The translations under genes and the position numbers were made by a program. 13,365 nucleotides of DNA from Candidatus Iainarchaeum sp. (lineage in GTDB: Archaea; Iainarchaeota; Iainarchaeia; Iainarchaeales; JAAZKV01), in the NCBI GenBank assembly GCA_018691995.1, contig JABHJM010000052.1:1-13365 (forward strand). Reading direction: 5' to 3'. Below the pieces are notes generated by a model, which was not told the DNA's origin, did not search any database, and saw only the letters and a list, made by a program, of their open reading frames with translations. Shown piece by piece: positions 9,001 through 12,837 of the stretch (its first letter is position 1; each line of letters begins with the position of its first letter).

Positions 9001-10132
9001 CGAAATAAATTCCAATTTATCAGTAGCCCAACAAAAATTAATTGAATTAAAAAGAAGAATAAAAATAGACCCATCAACCAGCTTTCCAATTGATTTTGAT
9101 CTAGCAAGAGATTTCCCAATAACAACTATTGATTATTTTATTTACAAAGATCAAAAACTTTTTACAGAAAGTGTTTCTTTTTTTGAACAAGAAATAAGAT
9201 TTACTTTTTCAGAAAATAAAGTTGGATTATATAACAAATTGAAAGATGTTGAAGAAGGACTTCAAATAATAAGAGCTAAAGGGTTTGGTAAATTTAAATT
9301 AAACTATACCGAACTTACTGAAAAAGAATTAGCTGCTAGAGTATTATATGTGGAAGGAAGGGGATCAAATCCAGATAAACTAATTGAATTTGCTCACCAA
9401 ATCGCCGCAACTAAAACAGAAGCAGAAATCGCACCAATTTTAGAAGAAGATGTTATTGACAGCATATGGAGAAATAACGTTGAAAATTCAAATTCTCCAC
9501 CACCATACACAAAATTAGATTATGTTAGAGATGCAAAAAATGAATTTTTTATGCATTTTACAGATGCTCAAGGAGGAGAATCAGTTCCGGATGAGGGATT
9601 TAAATATGGAATCACTCAAATAAATGGAATTCAACAAACAAGAGGACTTGGTGCTGCACAAACAAGTGAAAAAGGAGCAGGATATGCATTTGCAGCAATC
9701 CCTGGGACACAAATGTATTATCCATTTAGTGGAAATCCATCTGACCGTGCAATTATATTCAAAGGAGATGCTATTTTAGCATTTCAAAGAGATGATGTTG
9801 AATTACAAGCAATTTTTTGGAACGAATCAATCCAAACAAAAAATATGGTGCCCCTGTATAAATATGACAACCCCCAACACCCAAATAGTTCAGGCTGGTA
9901 CATTTCATTTCCAAATCAGCACGACCTTCAAATTAGTTGGTTAAGTGATGGCCCACAAGAAACAATCAATAATGCCGCCGCATGGGTTCAAAACCATTGG
10001 ACAGACTTACAAGAAATAAGATCTATGAATCAAGGAAAATGGATTGAAAATAATTTAAATCAAGAACAATCCGAAGCACTTTTTGCAAAAATAGATAACT
10101 GGGCAGATGAAATTGCCCTGAGAAGACAATAA
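59..10132 (+). CDS. Giant membrane-anchored multidomain protein with two HExxH domains, a PRTase-like domain and a C-terminal ART-like domain
   Basis: This is a 3357-residue protein of no family I recognise as a whole. Residues 11-28 form one strong hydrophobic helix; the rest is probably extracytoplasmic, as suggested by many N-x-S/T sequons and several C-x3-C pairs. Visible parts are: beta-rich N-terminal region (about 30-400), charged helical or coiled-coil stretches (about 455-530 and 1390-1430), TPR-like helices (about 1077-1112), a weak second hydrophobic stretch (1151-1166), an FHA-like piece (about 1680-1725), HExxH domain 1 (H1782/H1786), PRTase-like domain (about 2025-2215), repeat A (2256-2363), HExxH domain 2 (H2656/H2660/E2674), repeat B (2775-2881), a small beta region with two Cys (about 2900-2965) and an ART-like C-terminus (about 3155-3275). 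There is no C-terminal anchor. The first ATG is used because the membrane helix follows it directly; there is no Shine-Dalgarno sequence. The frame is open throughout. A surface or effector role is inferred. Confidence 0.9.
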   Translation: MDLEIIQNKKILTGIALIILIIIFLFVGSTINFEQTNTITQTIKYSDIDITKSISLGNERIETYDFQVTNPVIGYLIVPKTIASSVSELSISGDFKTEVIKEDPILKIESKDYAPGVKKLVIKSGVGEENHTTILLLVPLSEYNLFSDSQKTQLNEIVKGFSDIDSNYYTPTETKQIMEEFSNSIQPASLKKKAKDNTIIYFSESNAQTYLTIAQQLIDKRKTTPTQIVSPQTIQNESSFDSLLNKLENILGKRQNIELTNNGDNNFNILIKFKPEAKEFILPKEIILPYSITRPIVIWNGIVEFNEDIRIDENITPKIESNKNITVEFLRLNEENIKNLSTEEIVDLSQLNGKNEDKSQIYLMSIIVDVSNYTEPITEEEIRLKFSTILSKTYKTKLYLIENPCNENINYYDVLTTEEVQNKKNKELTSAASCVGTELKNAFIEEMKDINIEMPPIQELNEHLLIGAMEQDSESIKKLEETLNQRNDQFKEEYLKANGKLQVEIKGLKSLINTSMNRLLVFRNSLIDKNSINLTEEYIIDLNILYQEMDLFLDPTDMEAREKIIQLQVDHIKQRDINEETLKEYEKRLKENYSKKYGTSWNRAVISDISGMHYLAEHELNEMEKMLALMILSSRPFSSSGVTNKSCPTILNIEQGIYNPGNTYIYNSQHYKDFRDVIKYLAFNTFYSMSSGSQEVIGGDRELTEIEKKLKNFQDSTNCKLNLNNFEDPQQAWYDAFKSNPDSTIEDFSERRDSLRKRIQTRVKEKVGLELIGNSIYDSYKFEKDGEKLIESTTNFNSPYEKLSINKTKATLLEMYEINDENLLAEWLEIKDYDPRIGYSKITNLKESLAAPFNNQLKSTIRSISHTKFKSFISNMTVGEKLEAELAFVDNVLNTQYILITKKMKESEDQGKVNYILYNLFTGNFNERPNAEISLLLDTTKGLRKIKDKLLEGKSFIQIYNESAESIFSKGLQIEPPQYLIYETTPIDDMYGTGMVVDVSSFNKKINPAFIEWKKSIFSVGESAEIILAFENPLMKAELTKEDLITKNIGINKSKIENATTKEEKERLVLSKSQEASILISIADYYYDVGLYDQALQNYDYIKSRLKGTDESVKAEKRIGELGGSWRLFFGKPYWETFGSISKEFTSLKSIGTYLAFYGFIKFIAAPELAALKLRKTTAALKQDLFLKQAGSKGAMVTAQQAHELASLNVMKNGVKGYDIINGKLVLLQTAEKTTQITTPLIIEHSSKAQKAWLVTKKFFGTIRNSKIWKGLNKDLLVNEKWYQNYVETKISSKLAYEFSNYTPNEIVQNIVDLAGKRRVASAIESAQYARQMGLITTRQAQFISQEIKVLTALDITDEVQFLNNTGSSLQLAHAEQQLITLSSVQQAQIVLVNPSAVSFRLNNIIQFSKMGGVIEGERKLIETERKLIQIRERVQVLEGYISQHSESVTTSLLGSWQDELAELKTMDNSISAFTQYSGEPIAIACSVCHFEIGLEGSEIGTLSYIPRPKRTQDLVAVNTNVLNLSTITVGGEVATQVVVENVILEGMNRAIISLDKIAKGTVKISVLSSTPFTVNAGEIPIIYSAQTNIGYSFGTDDPITKLVKSKYGFSLDELKSIPAYSVEYGIEQETFVTWGDNRDSQAKFFEGLAINQTEHGMLEIRPPESAGEVQIGTKTTSFSNPVTIGRNNLPMTAEVNGKKLIISNTPVDSATQLDYDDIPNGTELKPIIQDPTQRTVYIGSGGYWRRIQEANNWPTGVGAFFSRATGVTFIGPNLLASSVHHEHTHRALQYMSTKDKAIAIGALQNNPNWKTMTDTLVRIHPKYAGEDPNDLAEELLAFYRERVAYPELFGKIQTEELIKFLDDYVAPLYTPEVATTFARGEENFFAMVKSGKIGTEPTVFSQQENIKLSRVKTVTMEECSAGCSIEGYGTIVHDETLAESGKIANATSTGSAVNMSRVESIQVMQTIPSLELQKIVSNIPQADPVGNRVSEDMLAWINEGDEYGSKAIRQMYVDKINVVSADQFETALSETVSKFNLANSAGEPYAVIFDEEAGKSKRWVFEKIRSQLTTKPTAGFYSHDSSKAKSLLINEGVNHFVIFDDAMYSGQQVLNTSLGLTSNLGETPIKLTIVTPFSTTEAISSITAALSERNVELNIIQSQTINTLAQSLTESEKAMLVGNSDPGLTNFRGFHTTTVLPHKNPDYMSFPQKMGDRLAPVAEPYKADTPYLFEEEGQFTMMARKIHSVGDPSIEPTRISFTCQSPCVFENGTPIEVIEDLFDIDIYGDFSQIEKSNVIAYSHNLVKQEGLANALGGAPNLLTTHVSTLESAMMAGKTIATIQPLNTGKQALIIYRPEELAPLKIDSTGELRSLIQKEVMEINESLARLSFESSDDLMKTKDVAVKSYLDFIQKSNPSKAEEIMILREASDFSKVQRNAAVKSLMFESEADLFYSPITGDLVTVGEYLQHYYQDIGLGNFSFEFNQRNLSLAEIKQLNKAMMHRNNRFLVDQEQAFVTKAITLFDDYATAILTGDTQKANFAKNQLSGVQSELFALNQEGYLTEITPLFINRYQILIDELTTQSSVFLSITAPNGNTSKTLVTFTDITHDSLIDGEFLPIENLGFMDSTVSVVFGNNFTLGDGTKTSANLLTANKTLIHEVDHIVQHLVGTNDEIMEGLAVFAEDRLALIQDGFFIEDEYGSMYYFEHTLYKAGRIFENNEYGQGYYAVKKLEKAGEDISKIYDPNYAPPNLAKVEAELGIWANNLSPNIIPKSVNTLTIKCNSPCNWTSTQSPVKIFNPSEKVSINGDFDKEFIKEIRPIQTYNPATVTVNKINRNGLSQTQINQIFGAMQQGKTVAVISSHYSGGQEVTVYHPEGTSDLVINVKEIYPPQIFEQNSFAQGEFETNIKQLNIQEGDVITLEAQRSGLCEVGIRILPNGQSGMCSGVYKGITDGKIEFLKNGKTHFINPKDITGLTKITSDSLIEINSNLSVAQQKLIELKRRIKIDPSTSFPIDFDLARDFPITTIDYFIYKDQKLFTESVSFFEQEIRFTFSENKVGLYNKLKDVEEGLQIIRAKGFGKFKLNYTELTEKELAARVLYVEGRGSNPDKLIEFAHQIAATKTEAEIAPILEEDVIDSIWRNNVENSNSPPPYTKLDYVRDAKNEFFMHFTDAQGGESVPDEGFKYGITQINGIQQTRGLGAAQTSEKGAGYAFAAIPGTQMYYPFSGNPSDRAIIFKGDAILAFQRDDVELQAIFWNESIQTKNMVPLYKYDNPQHPNSSGWYISFPNQHDLQISWLSDGPQETINNAAAWVQNHWTDLQEIRSMNQGKWIENNLNQEQSEALFAKIDNWADEIALRRQ
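89..142 (+). other. N-terminal membrane segment of the giant protein
   Basis: Residues 11-28 are an unbroken hydrophobic run rich in Ile and Leu, ending in FLFVG. Lys9 and Lys10 lie just before it, which weakly favours an N-inside, C-outside signal anchor. Asp2 and Glu4 offset that charge. A cleaved signal peptide cannot be excluded because S29 and small residues follow. Nothing else in the protein is as hydrophobic; 1151-1166 contains a Lys and is a poor candidate. Confidence 0.85.
3287..3394 (+). other. TPR-like helix pair in the giant protein
   Basis: Residues about 1077-1112 read as two amphipathic helices with the TPR pattern: A-x-x-Y-Y near the end of helix 1, a G-L-Y turn, then Q-A-L-x-x-Y-x-x-I in helix 2. 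Only one unit is clear. It probably serves protein-protein contact, and single units are easily overcalled. Confidence 0.5.
5246..5638 (+). other. HExxH domain 1 (zincin-like metallopeptidase)
   Basis: Residues about 1730-1860. The zinc motif H1782-E-H-T-H1786 (5402-5416) is preceded by a hydrophobic strand (GVTFIG) and the segment NLLASSV, as expected for the edge strand and active-site helix of zincins. About 48 residues after the second His, the helix DLAEELLAFYRE offers E1834/E1835 as a possible third zinc ligand, which would make it gluzincin-like. The family was not identified. A short match to HExxH arises by chance, but the strand, helix and downstream Glu arrangement supports a real domain. 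Confidence 0.6.
6131..6703 (+). other. Type I phosphoribosyltransferase-like domain
   Basis: Residues about 2025-2215. The segment VIFDDAMYSG (2098-2107) matches the PRPP-binding loop of type I phosphoribosyltransferases: a hydrophobic strand, two acidic residues, two variable residues, then a hydroxyl residue and Gly. Upstream, EPYAVIFDEE followed by SKRWVFEKI fits an early core strand and helix. Downstream, IKLTIVTPF fits another core strand, and HKNPDYMSFP (2199-2208) is a conserved-looking tail motif. Known members act on PRPP in the cytosol, which is odd for a protein with an N-terminal membrane anchor. Substrate unknown. Confidence 0.6.
6824..7147 (+). repeat. Internal repeat module, copy A
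   Basis: Residues 2256-2363. It starts with a strand carrying C2260-Q-S-P-C2264, then GDF (2285-2287), then AGKT (G2333) with the strand IATI, and ends in Y-R-P-E (P2354). Copy B (2775-2881) has the same four landmarks at nearly equal spacing: 25 versus 26, 48 versus 46, and 21 versus 21 residues. The module follows the PRTase-like domain and looks like a beta-rich spacer, perhaps with a disulphide between the two Cys. Only protein-level similarity is evident. Confidence 0.7.
7856..8233 (+). other. HExxH domain 2 (gluzincin-like metallopeptidase)
   Basis: Residues about 2600-2725. H2656-E-V-D-H2660 (8024-8038) is followed 13 residues later by E2674-G-L-A-V-F-A-E. An EGxA motif on the helix after HExxH is a hallmark of many gluzincins, with its Glu as third zinc ligand. 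A strand (STVSVVFGNN) and the segment NLLTANKTL lead into the motif, echoing NLLASSV before domain 1. The complete three-ligand pattern makes this the better supported of the two peptidase-like domains. Substrate and exact family unknown. Confidence 0.7.
8381..8701 (+). repeat. Internal repeat module, copy B
   Basis: Residues 2775-2881, directly after HExxH domain 2. Landmarks are C2779-N-S-P-C2783, GDF (2805-2807), QGKT (G2851) with strand VAVI, and Y-H-P-E (P2872), matching copy A in order and spacing. A shorter look-alike, C1920-S-A-G-C1924, follows HExxH domain 1 but lacks the later landmarks. The modules may mark boundaries between functional units. Confidence 0.7.
9521..9883 (+). other. 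Possible ADP-ribosyltransferase-like C-terminal domain
   Basis: Residues about 3155-3275. The order of motifs resembles the H-Y-E type ADP-ribosyltransferase fold common in toxins: MHFTD with H3166, a spaced G-F-x-x-G, then GAGYAFAA with Y3209, and a late strand DDVELQAIFW with E3248 and Q3250. Known members transfer ADP-ribose from NAD+ to a target. The assignment rests on motif order only; other domains that begin with an H-F/Y-T strand could look similar. Confidence 0.4.
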
Positions 10133-10165
10133 GCCTCTTAAACTCTTCTTGACTAATTTATTTTT

Positions 10166-11824
10166 ATGGAAGTAGAAGATGTTGCACGTAAATATGCCAC
10201 AAAAAATGCATTTGAGCATAAAGGAAGTGCACAAGCAGGAGCTGTTATTGGAAAAGTAAAAGCACTTTTTCCCCAAGTTAATTTAGCAGAAGTTGCTCCA
10301 CTCATTAATAAAATTGTACAAGAAGTAAATGCTCTTGATTCTGTTAAACTAAAAGAAGAATATGAATTTTATGACAAAGAAGGATGGGAACTTAAACAAG
10401 TTGAAAAAGAAAAAACTCTTCCTCCACTTGAATGGTTAAAGAAAGGAGAAAAACTTATTACTCGTGCTGCTCCAACTCCAAGCGGAGTAATGCATTTTGG
10501 ACATGCACGGCCTTATGTTTTGACTGATGAGTATGTGAAAAAGTATGGTGGAACTTATATTATGCGCTTTGATGATACTGACGCAAAAATCAAGGTTTCT
10601 GAAGTTGGAATGGAAGAAGAATTTTTGAAAGATTTTAAATGGCTTGGGATTAATATTAACGGGGGTATTGTTAGACAATCAGATAATTTGAAAAGATATT
10701 ATCAAATAATGGAAAAATTAATTAAAATGGACAAAGCATATGTTTGTTTTTGTGAAAGTGAAGCATGGAGAGAATTGTCTTGGAAAAGTAAAGCTTGTTC
10801 GTGTAGGAAAAAGAGTGTTAAGGAAACTATGAAGGCTTACAAAGATATGCTAAAAGGAAAAGTGAAAGAAGGTGAAGCTATTGTTCGAATTAAAACTGAT
10901 CTTAAACATAAGGATTCTAGTGTTCGTGATTTTTGGATTGCAAAAATAGTTGATGATCCTACAAAACACCCAAATAAAAAAGTGCATAAATTGAAAGTTT
11001 TTCCAGCTTATAATTTGGCTAGTGCTGTGGACGATCATGATATGAAAATTAATTTTATGGTTCGAGGACAAGAACACAGAGCTAATGAAGATAAACAAAG
11101 ATTTATTTGTGAATATATGGGTTGGACTCACCCACACACTATGTACCATGGAAAGATTTCAAAACTTGGAGATATGGTATTAAGCAAAAGTAAAATGAAA
11201 ATTATAATGGAAAAAGAAGGAATTCTTTCTTATGATGATCCTCGAATGGCCACTATGAAAGCATTTAAGCGACGTGGAATTAGACCAGAAACTGTTCGAA
11301 AACTTATTTTTGAAAGTGGAATTGGAATGAGTGAAGTTAAAATTGATATGAAAATGATTGCTGCTTTTAACAAAGAATTTGTGGGGCCAGTTAAAGAGTA
11401 TCCTTTCTTCCAAGAAGCTGTTGGAGTTGAAATATATAATTTTATCCCTGGAAATGTAAAAAATTATGGAGAAAATGTAATATTTGATGCTCCTATTGAA
11501 ACTGTTCTTGTTGACAAATATGAACTTACAAAATTTAAAGCTGATGATATTGTTCGTTTTAAAAATGGATTTAATGTGAAATTTACGCAAGTTAGTGAGT
11601 ATGGCGCAAAGGCACAATTTATTTCTTATGAGAAACGCGAAGCTCAAACTCTTTCTTGGATTAAGGGAACTAGTAACGTTGAAATTTTAATGTCTGATGG
11701 AACAAAGAAAGTTGGTGTGAGTTCTACTTTAATTAATGAAGAAAAAAAAATGGTTCGTTTTGAAGGACTTGGATATGCTACTAATGATAATGCGAATGGA
11801 AAATTTGTATTTTCTTATGAATAA
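10166..11824 (+). CDS. gltX: Glutamyl-tRNA synthetase, archaeal type
   Basis: This class I synthetase charges tRNA with glutamate in the cytosol. In archaea the non-discriminating form also makes Glu-tRNA(Gln), which GatDE or GatCAB then amidates. The N-terminal extension (RKYATKNA, GAVIGKV) is typical of archaeal enzymes. The catalytic Rossmann fold carries HFGH at residues 110-113 within TPSGVMHFGHAR, and the KMSKS-type loop is VLSKSK at 338-343. Two Cys pairs (C194/C196 and C211/C213) look like the zinc site between them. The beta-barrel anticodon region is at the C-terminus. At 552 residues it is of normal length. The start lies 33 bases after the giant gene with no Shine-Dalgarno sequence; transcription could be leaderless from a weak TATA-like TTAAA near 10138-10142 or by read-through. 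Confidence 0.96.
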   Translation: MEVEDVARKYATKNAFEHKGSAQAGAVIGKVKALFPQVNLAEVAPLINKIVQEVNALDSVKLKEEYEFYDKEGWELKQVEKEKTLPPLEWLKKGEKLITRAAPTPSGVMHFGHARPYVLTDEYVKKYGGTYIMRFDDTDAKIKVSEVGMEEEFLKDFKWLGININGGIVRQSDNLKRYYQIMEKLIKMDKAYVCFCESEAWRELSWKSKACSCRKKSVKETMKAYKDMLKGKVKEGEAIVRIKTDLKHKDSSVRDFWIAKIVDDPTKHPNKKVHKLKVFPAYNLASAVDDHDMKINFMVRGQEHRANEDKQRFICEYMGWTHPHTMYHGKISKLGDMVLSKSKMKIIMEKEGILSYDDPRMATMKAFKRRGIRPETVRKLIFESGIGMSEVKIDMKMIAAFNKEFVGPVKEYPFFQEAVGVEIYNFIPGNVKNYGENVIFDAPIETVLVDKYELTKFKADDIVRFKNGFNVKFTQVSEYGAKAQFISYEKREAQTLSWIKGTSNVEILMSDGTKKVGVSSTLINEEKKMVRFEGLGYATNDNANGKFVFSYE

Positions 11825-11852
11825 TTAACAAATCTTATACATAACAAGCATC

Positions 11853-11860
11853 TTTATAAA
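11853..11860 (+). promoter_or_regulatory. TATA box of the L7Ae ribosomal cluster
   Basis: TTTATAAA is a near-perfect archaeal TATA box in the only sizeable intergenic gap (11825-11950). With the usual spacing of about 25 bases, transcription would start near 11881-11884. That leaves a 5' leader of roughly 65-70 bases, which holds the RNA structures annotated below. Confidence 0.7.
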
Positions 11861-11861
11861 G

Positions 11862-11867
11862 TTTTTT
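11862..11867 (+). terminator. Possible oligo-T terminator for gltX
   Basis: A T6 run lies 38 bases after the gltX stop codon and has no preceding hairpin. Archaeal transcription commonly ends at oligo-T tracts. It sits inside the promoter of the next cluster, so it could serve gltX without affecting transcripts that start downstream. It is short and T runs are common here, so support is weak. Confidence 0.3.
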
Positions 11868-11890
11868 AATGGGAAATTAATCAAGTTATA

Positions 11891-11904
11891 GCCTAATTGT
11901 AGGC
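11891..11904 (+). promoter_or_regulatory. Alternative hairpin in the L7Ae leader
   Basis: GCCTA (11891-11895) pairs perfectly with TAGGC (11900-11904) around an ATTG loop. Bases G11903 and C11904 are also needed for the lower stem of the double kink-turn, so the two structures exclude each other. The hairpin would leave the Shine-Dalgarno sequence freer. A five-pair stem is modest evidence. Confidence 0.4.
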
Positions 11905-11944
11905 CGATGACGTAGATGTCCAAATGGACAAATGACACGGAGGT
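11903..11944 (+). promoter_or_regulatory. Double kink-turn enclosing the L7Ae Shine-Dalgarno sequence (putative L7Ae autoregulatory element)
   Basis: Upper kink-turn: C-stem TGTCC/GGACA (11917-11921/11926-11930) with an AAAT loop, three-base bulge AAT (11931-11933), and tandem sheared pairs from GA 11934-11935 and GA 11915-11916. A shared helix follows: CGT/ACG (11911-11913/11937-11939) plus an A11914/C11936 mismatch. Lower kink-turn: GA 11909-11910 against GA 11940-11941, three-base bulge GAT (11906-11908), and C-stem GCC/GGT (11903-11905/11942-11944, one G-U). All six bases of GGAGGT (11939-11944) lie inside the fold. L7Ae binds such motifs, and binding should block translation of its own mRNA. 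Self-repression through a leader kink-turn is, as I recall, reported for L7Ae of Sulfolobus acidocaldarius. Confidence 0.75.
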
Positions 11945-11950
11945 AATAAT

Positions 11951-12301
11951 ATGTCAGAATATGTTAAAGTAGAACTAACAGACGAACTTAAGGGTAAGAC
12001 TGTTGAAATACTTGAAAAAGCAACAAAAGTAAAAGCGGGATTAAACGAAGTTACAAAAGCAGTTGAAAGAGGAACAGCAAAACTAGTAGTTTTAGCTGAA
12101 GATATAACTCCAGCTGAACTAGTAATGCACATCCCACTAATTTGTGAAGAAAAAAATATCCCTTGTAGTTATATTGCTACTAGAAAAGATCTTGGTGAAA
12201 AAGCAAAACTAAGAACAGCAACTAGTGCCGTAGCAATAATTGAAGGAGACGAAGAAGCAACAAAAGAGTTAGCTGCAAAAATAGCTGACCTTAAAAAGTA
12301 G
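11951..12301 (+). CDS. rpl7ae: Ribosomal protein L7Ae (kink-turn-binding protein)
   Basis: This small RNA-binding protein is part of the large ribosomal subunit and, in archaea, also the core kink-turn protein of box C/D and H/ACA RNPs and of RNase P. The 116 residues have normal family length. The signature is clear: GLNEVTKAVERG (RNA-binding helix), AKLVVLAEDITPAELV, then LICEEKNIPCSYI and LGEKAKL. The start has a strong GGAGGT six bases upstream. It heads the eS28-eL24-NDK cluster; the eS28 start is ten bases after its stop. The leader kink-turns suggest feedback by the protein itself. Confidence 0.97.
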   Translation: MSEYVKVELTDELKGKTVEILEKATKVKAGLNEVTKAVERGTAKLVVLAEDITPAELVMHIPLICEEKNIPCSYIATRKDLGEKAKLRTATSAVAIIEGDEEATKELAAKIADLKK

Positions 12302-12311
12302 GTGAGACAAA

Positions 12312-12521
12312 ATGGTTGAAAGACGAGGAACACCTGCAGAAGTTGTTGAAGTAGTAAAAACAACTGGAGTACATGGAGAAATAACTCAAGTACTATGCAG
12401 AATAATGGACGGCCCTGAAAAAGGACGTGTAAAAAGAAGAAATGCTGTTGGAAGTATCCAAAAAGGAGACGTAATAATCCTACTAGATACTGAAAGAGAA
12501 GCAAAGGAAATAAGGGCGTAG
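12312..12521 (+). CDS. rps28e: Small-subunit ribosomal protein eS28
   Basis: This 69-residue protein is an archaeal/eukaryotic component of the 30S subunit near the mRNA exit region. Its OB-fold family pattern is visible: TPAEVVEVVKTTGVHGE, Q-V-x-C-R-I-M-D-G, G-R-V-K-R-R-N, and the strongly conserved tail DTEREAKEIR. A GGTGA Shine-Dalgarno sequence (12301-12305) overlaps the L7Ae stop codon, with six bases to the start, which points to coupled translation. It always or nearly always sits between L7Ae and eL24 in archaea that keep this cluster. Confidence 0.97.
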   Translation: MVERRGTPAEVVEVVKTTGVHGEITQVLCRIMDGPEKGRVKRRNAVGSIQKGDVIILLDTEREAKEIRA

Positions 12522-12527
12522 AGGTGA
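12521..12527 (+). promoter_or_regulatory. Shine-Dalgarno sequence that decides the eL24 start
   Basis: GAGGTGA overlaps the last base of the eS28 stop codon. It abuts an ATG at 12528 with no spacer but lies six bases before the ATG at 12534. The six-base gap matches the other genes of this cluster, so 12534 is the better start. Confidence 0.65.
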
Positions 12528-12533
12528 ATGAAA

Positions 12534-12803
12534 ATGGTTGAATGTAGTTTCTGTGGAAAAACAGTAAAACTTGGACAAGGAAAAATTTACGCAAAAAAAG
12601 ATGGAACAAGCTATAACTTTTGTGCAAACAAATGTGAAACAAATTTAATTGAACTAAAAAGAAAGCCTGTTAAAACAAAGTGGACAAATGCCCACCATAA
12701 ATTAAAATCAACTTTGCACACTGCAAAGGAAACAAAAAAAACTGAAAGTACAAAAGAACTTTCAGAAAAAAAATCAAAAAAGAATGGAGAAGCTAAAAAA
12801 TAG
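12534..12803 (+). CDS. rpl24e: Large-subunit ribosomal protein eL24
   Basis: This is a zinc-ribbon protein of the 50S subunit found in archaea and eukaryotes. From the ATG at 12534 it has 89 residues. The zinc ligands are C4 and C7 (CSFC) and C30 and C34 (CANKC), with the conserved G-K-x-Y and Y-N-F-C context. After about residue 45 the family's basic segment (RKPVKTKWTNAHHK) leads into a Lys/Glu-rich tail that is longer and less conserved than the core. An in-frame ATG at 12528 would add two residues (M-K) but leaves no room for the Shine-Dalgarno sequence. Confidence 0.95.
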   Translation: MVECSFCGKTVKLGQGKIYAKKDGTSYNFCANKCETNLIELKRKPVKTKWTNAHHKLKSTLHTAKETKKTESTKELSEKKSKKNGEAKK

Positions 12804-12813
12804 CTTTTCTATT
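12783..12813 (+). terminator. Hairpin at the end of the eL24 gene, possible attenuator or RNA end
   Basis: Bases 12783-12795 can pair with 12801-12813 around an AAAAA loop: a perfect inner core AAGCTA/TAGCTT, then outward pairs with two G-U wobbles. The eL24 stop codon starts the 3' arm. T-rich DNA (about 12806-12822) follows. It resembles an intrinsic terminator, yet archaea mostly stop at oligo-T without hairpins, and NDK just downstream has no good promoter of its own. Partial termination or RNA stability are alternatives. Confidence 0.4.
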
Positions 12814-12837
12814 TAATTTTTATTGAGGTGAGGAAAA

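Noticed and set aside
11180..11647. 155-residue open frame on the minus strand inside gltX
   Set aside because: It is fully antisense to a well-supported synthetase; its Phe/Asn/Ser-rich product is what the reverse of AT-rich Lys/Glu codons gives.
12169..12642. 157-residue minus-strand frame over L7Ae, eS28 and eL24
   Set aside because: Antisense to three conserved genes and made almost only of Leu, Phe, Val and His; no recognisable family.
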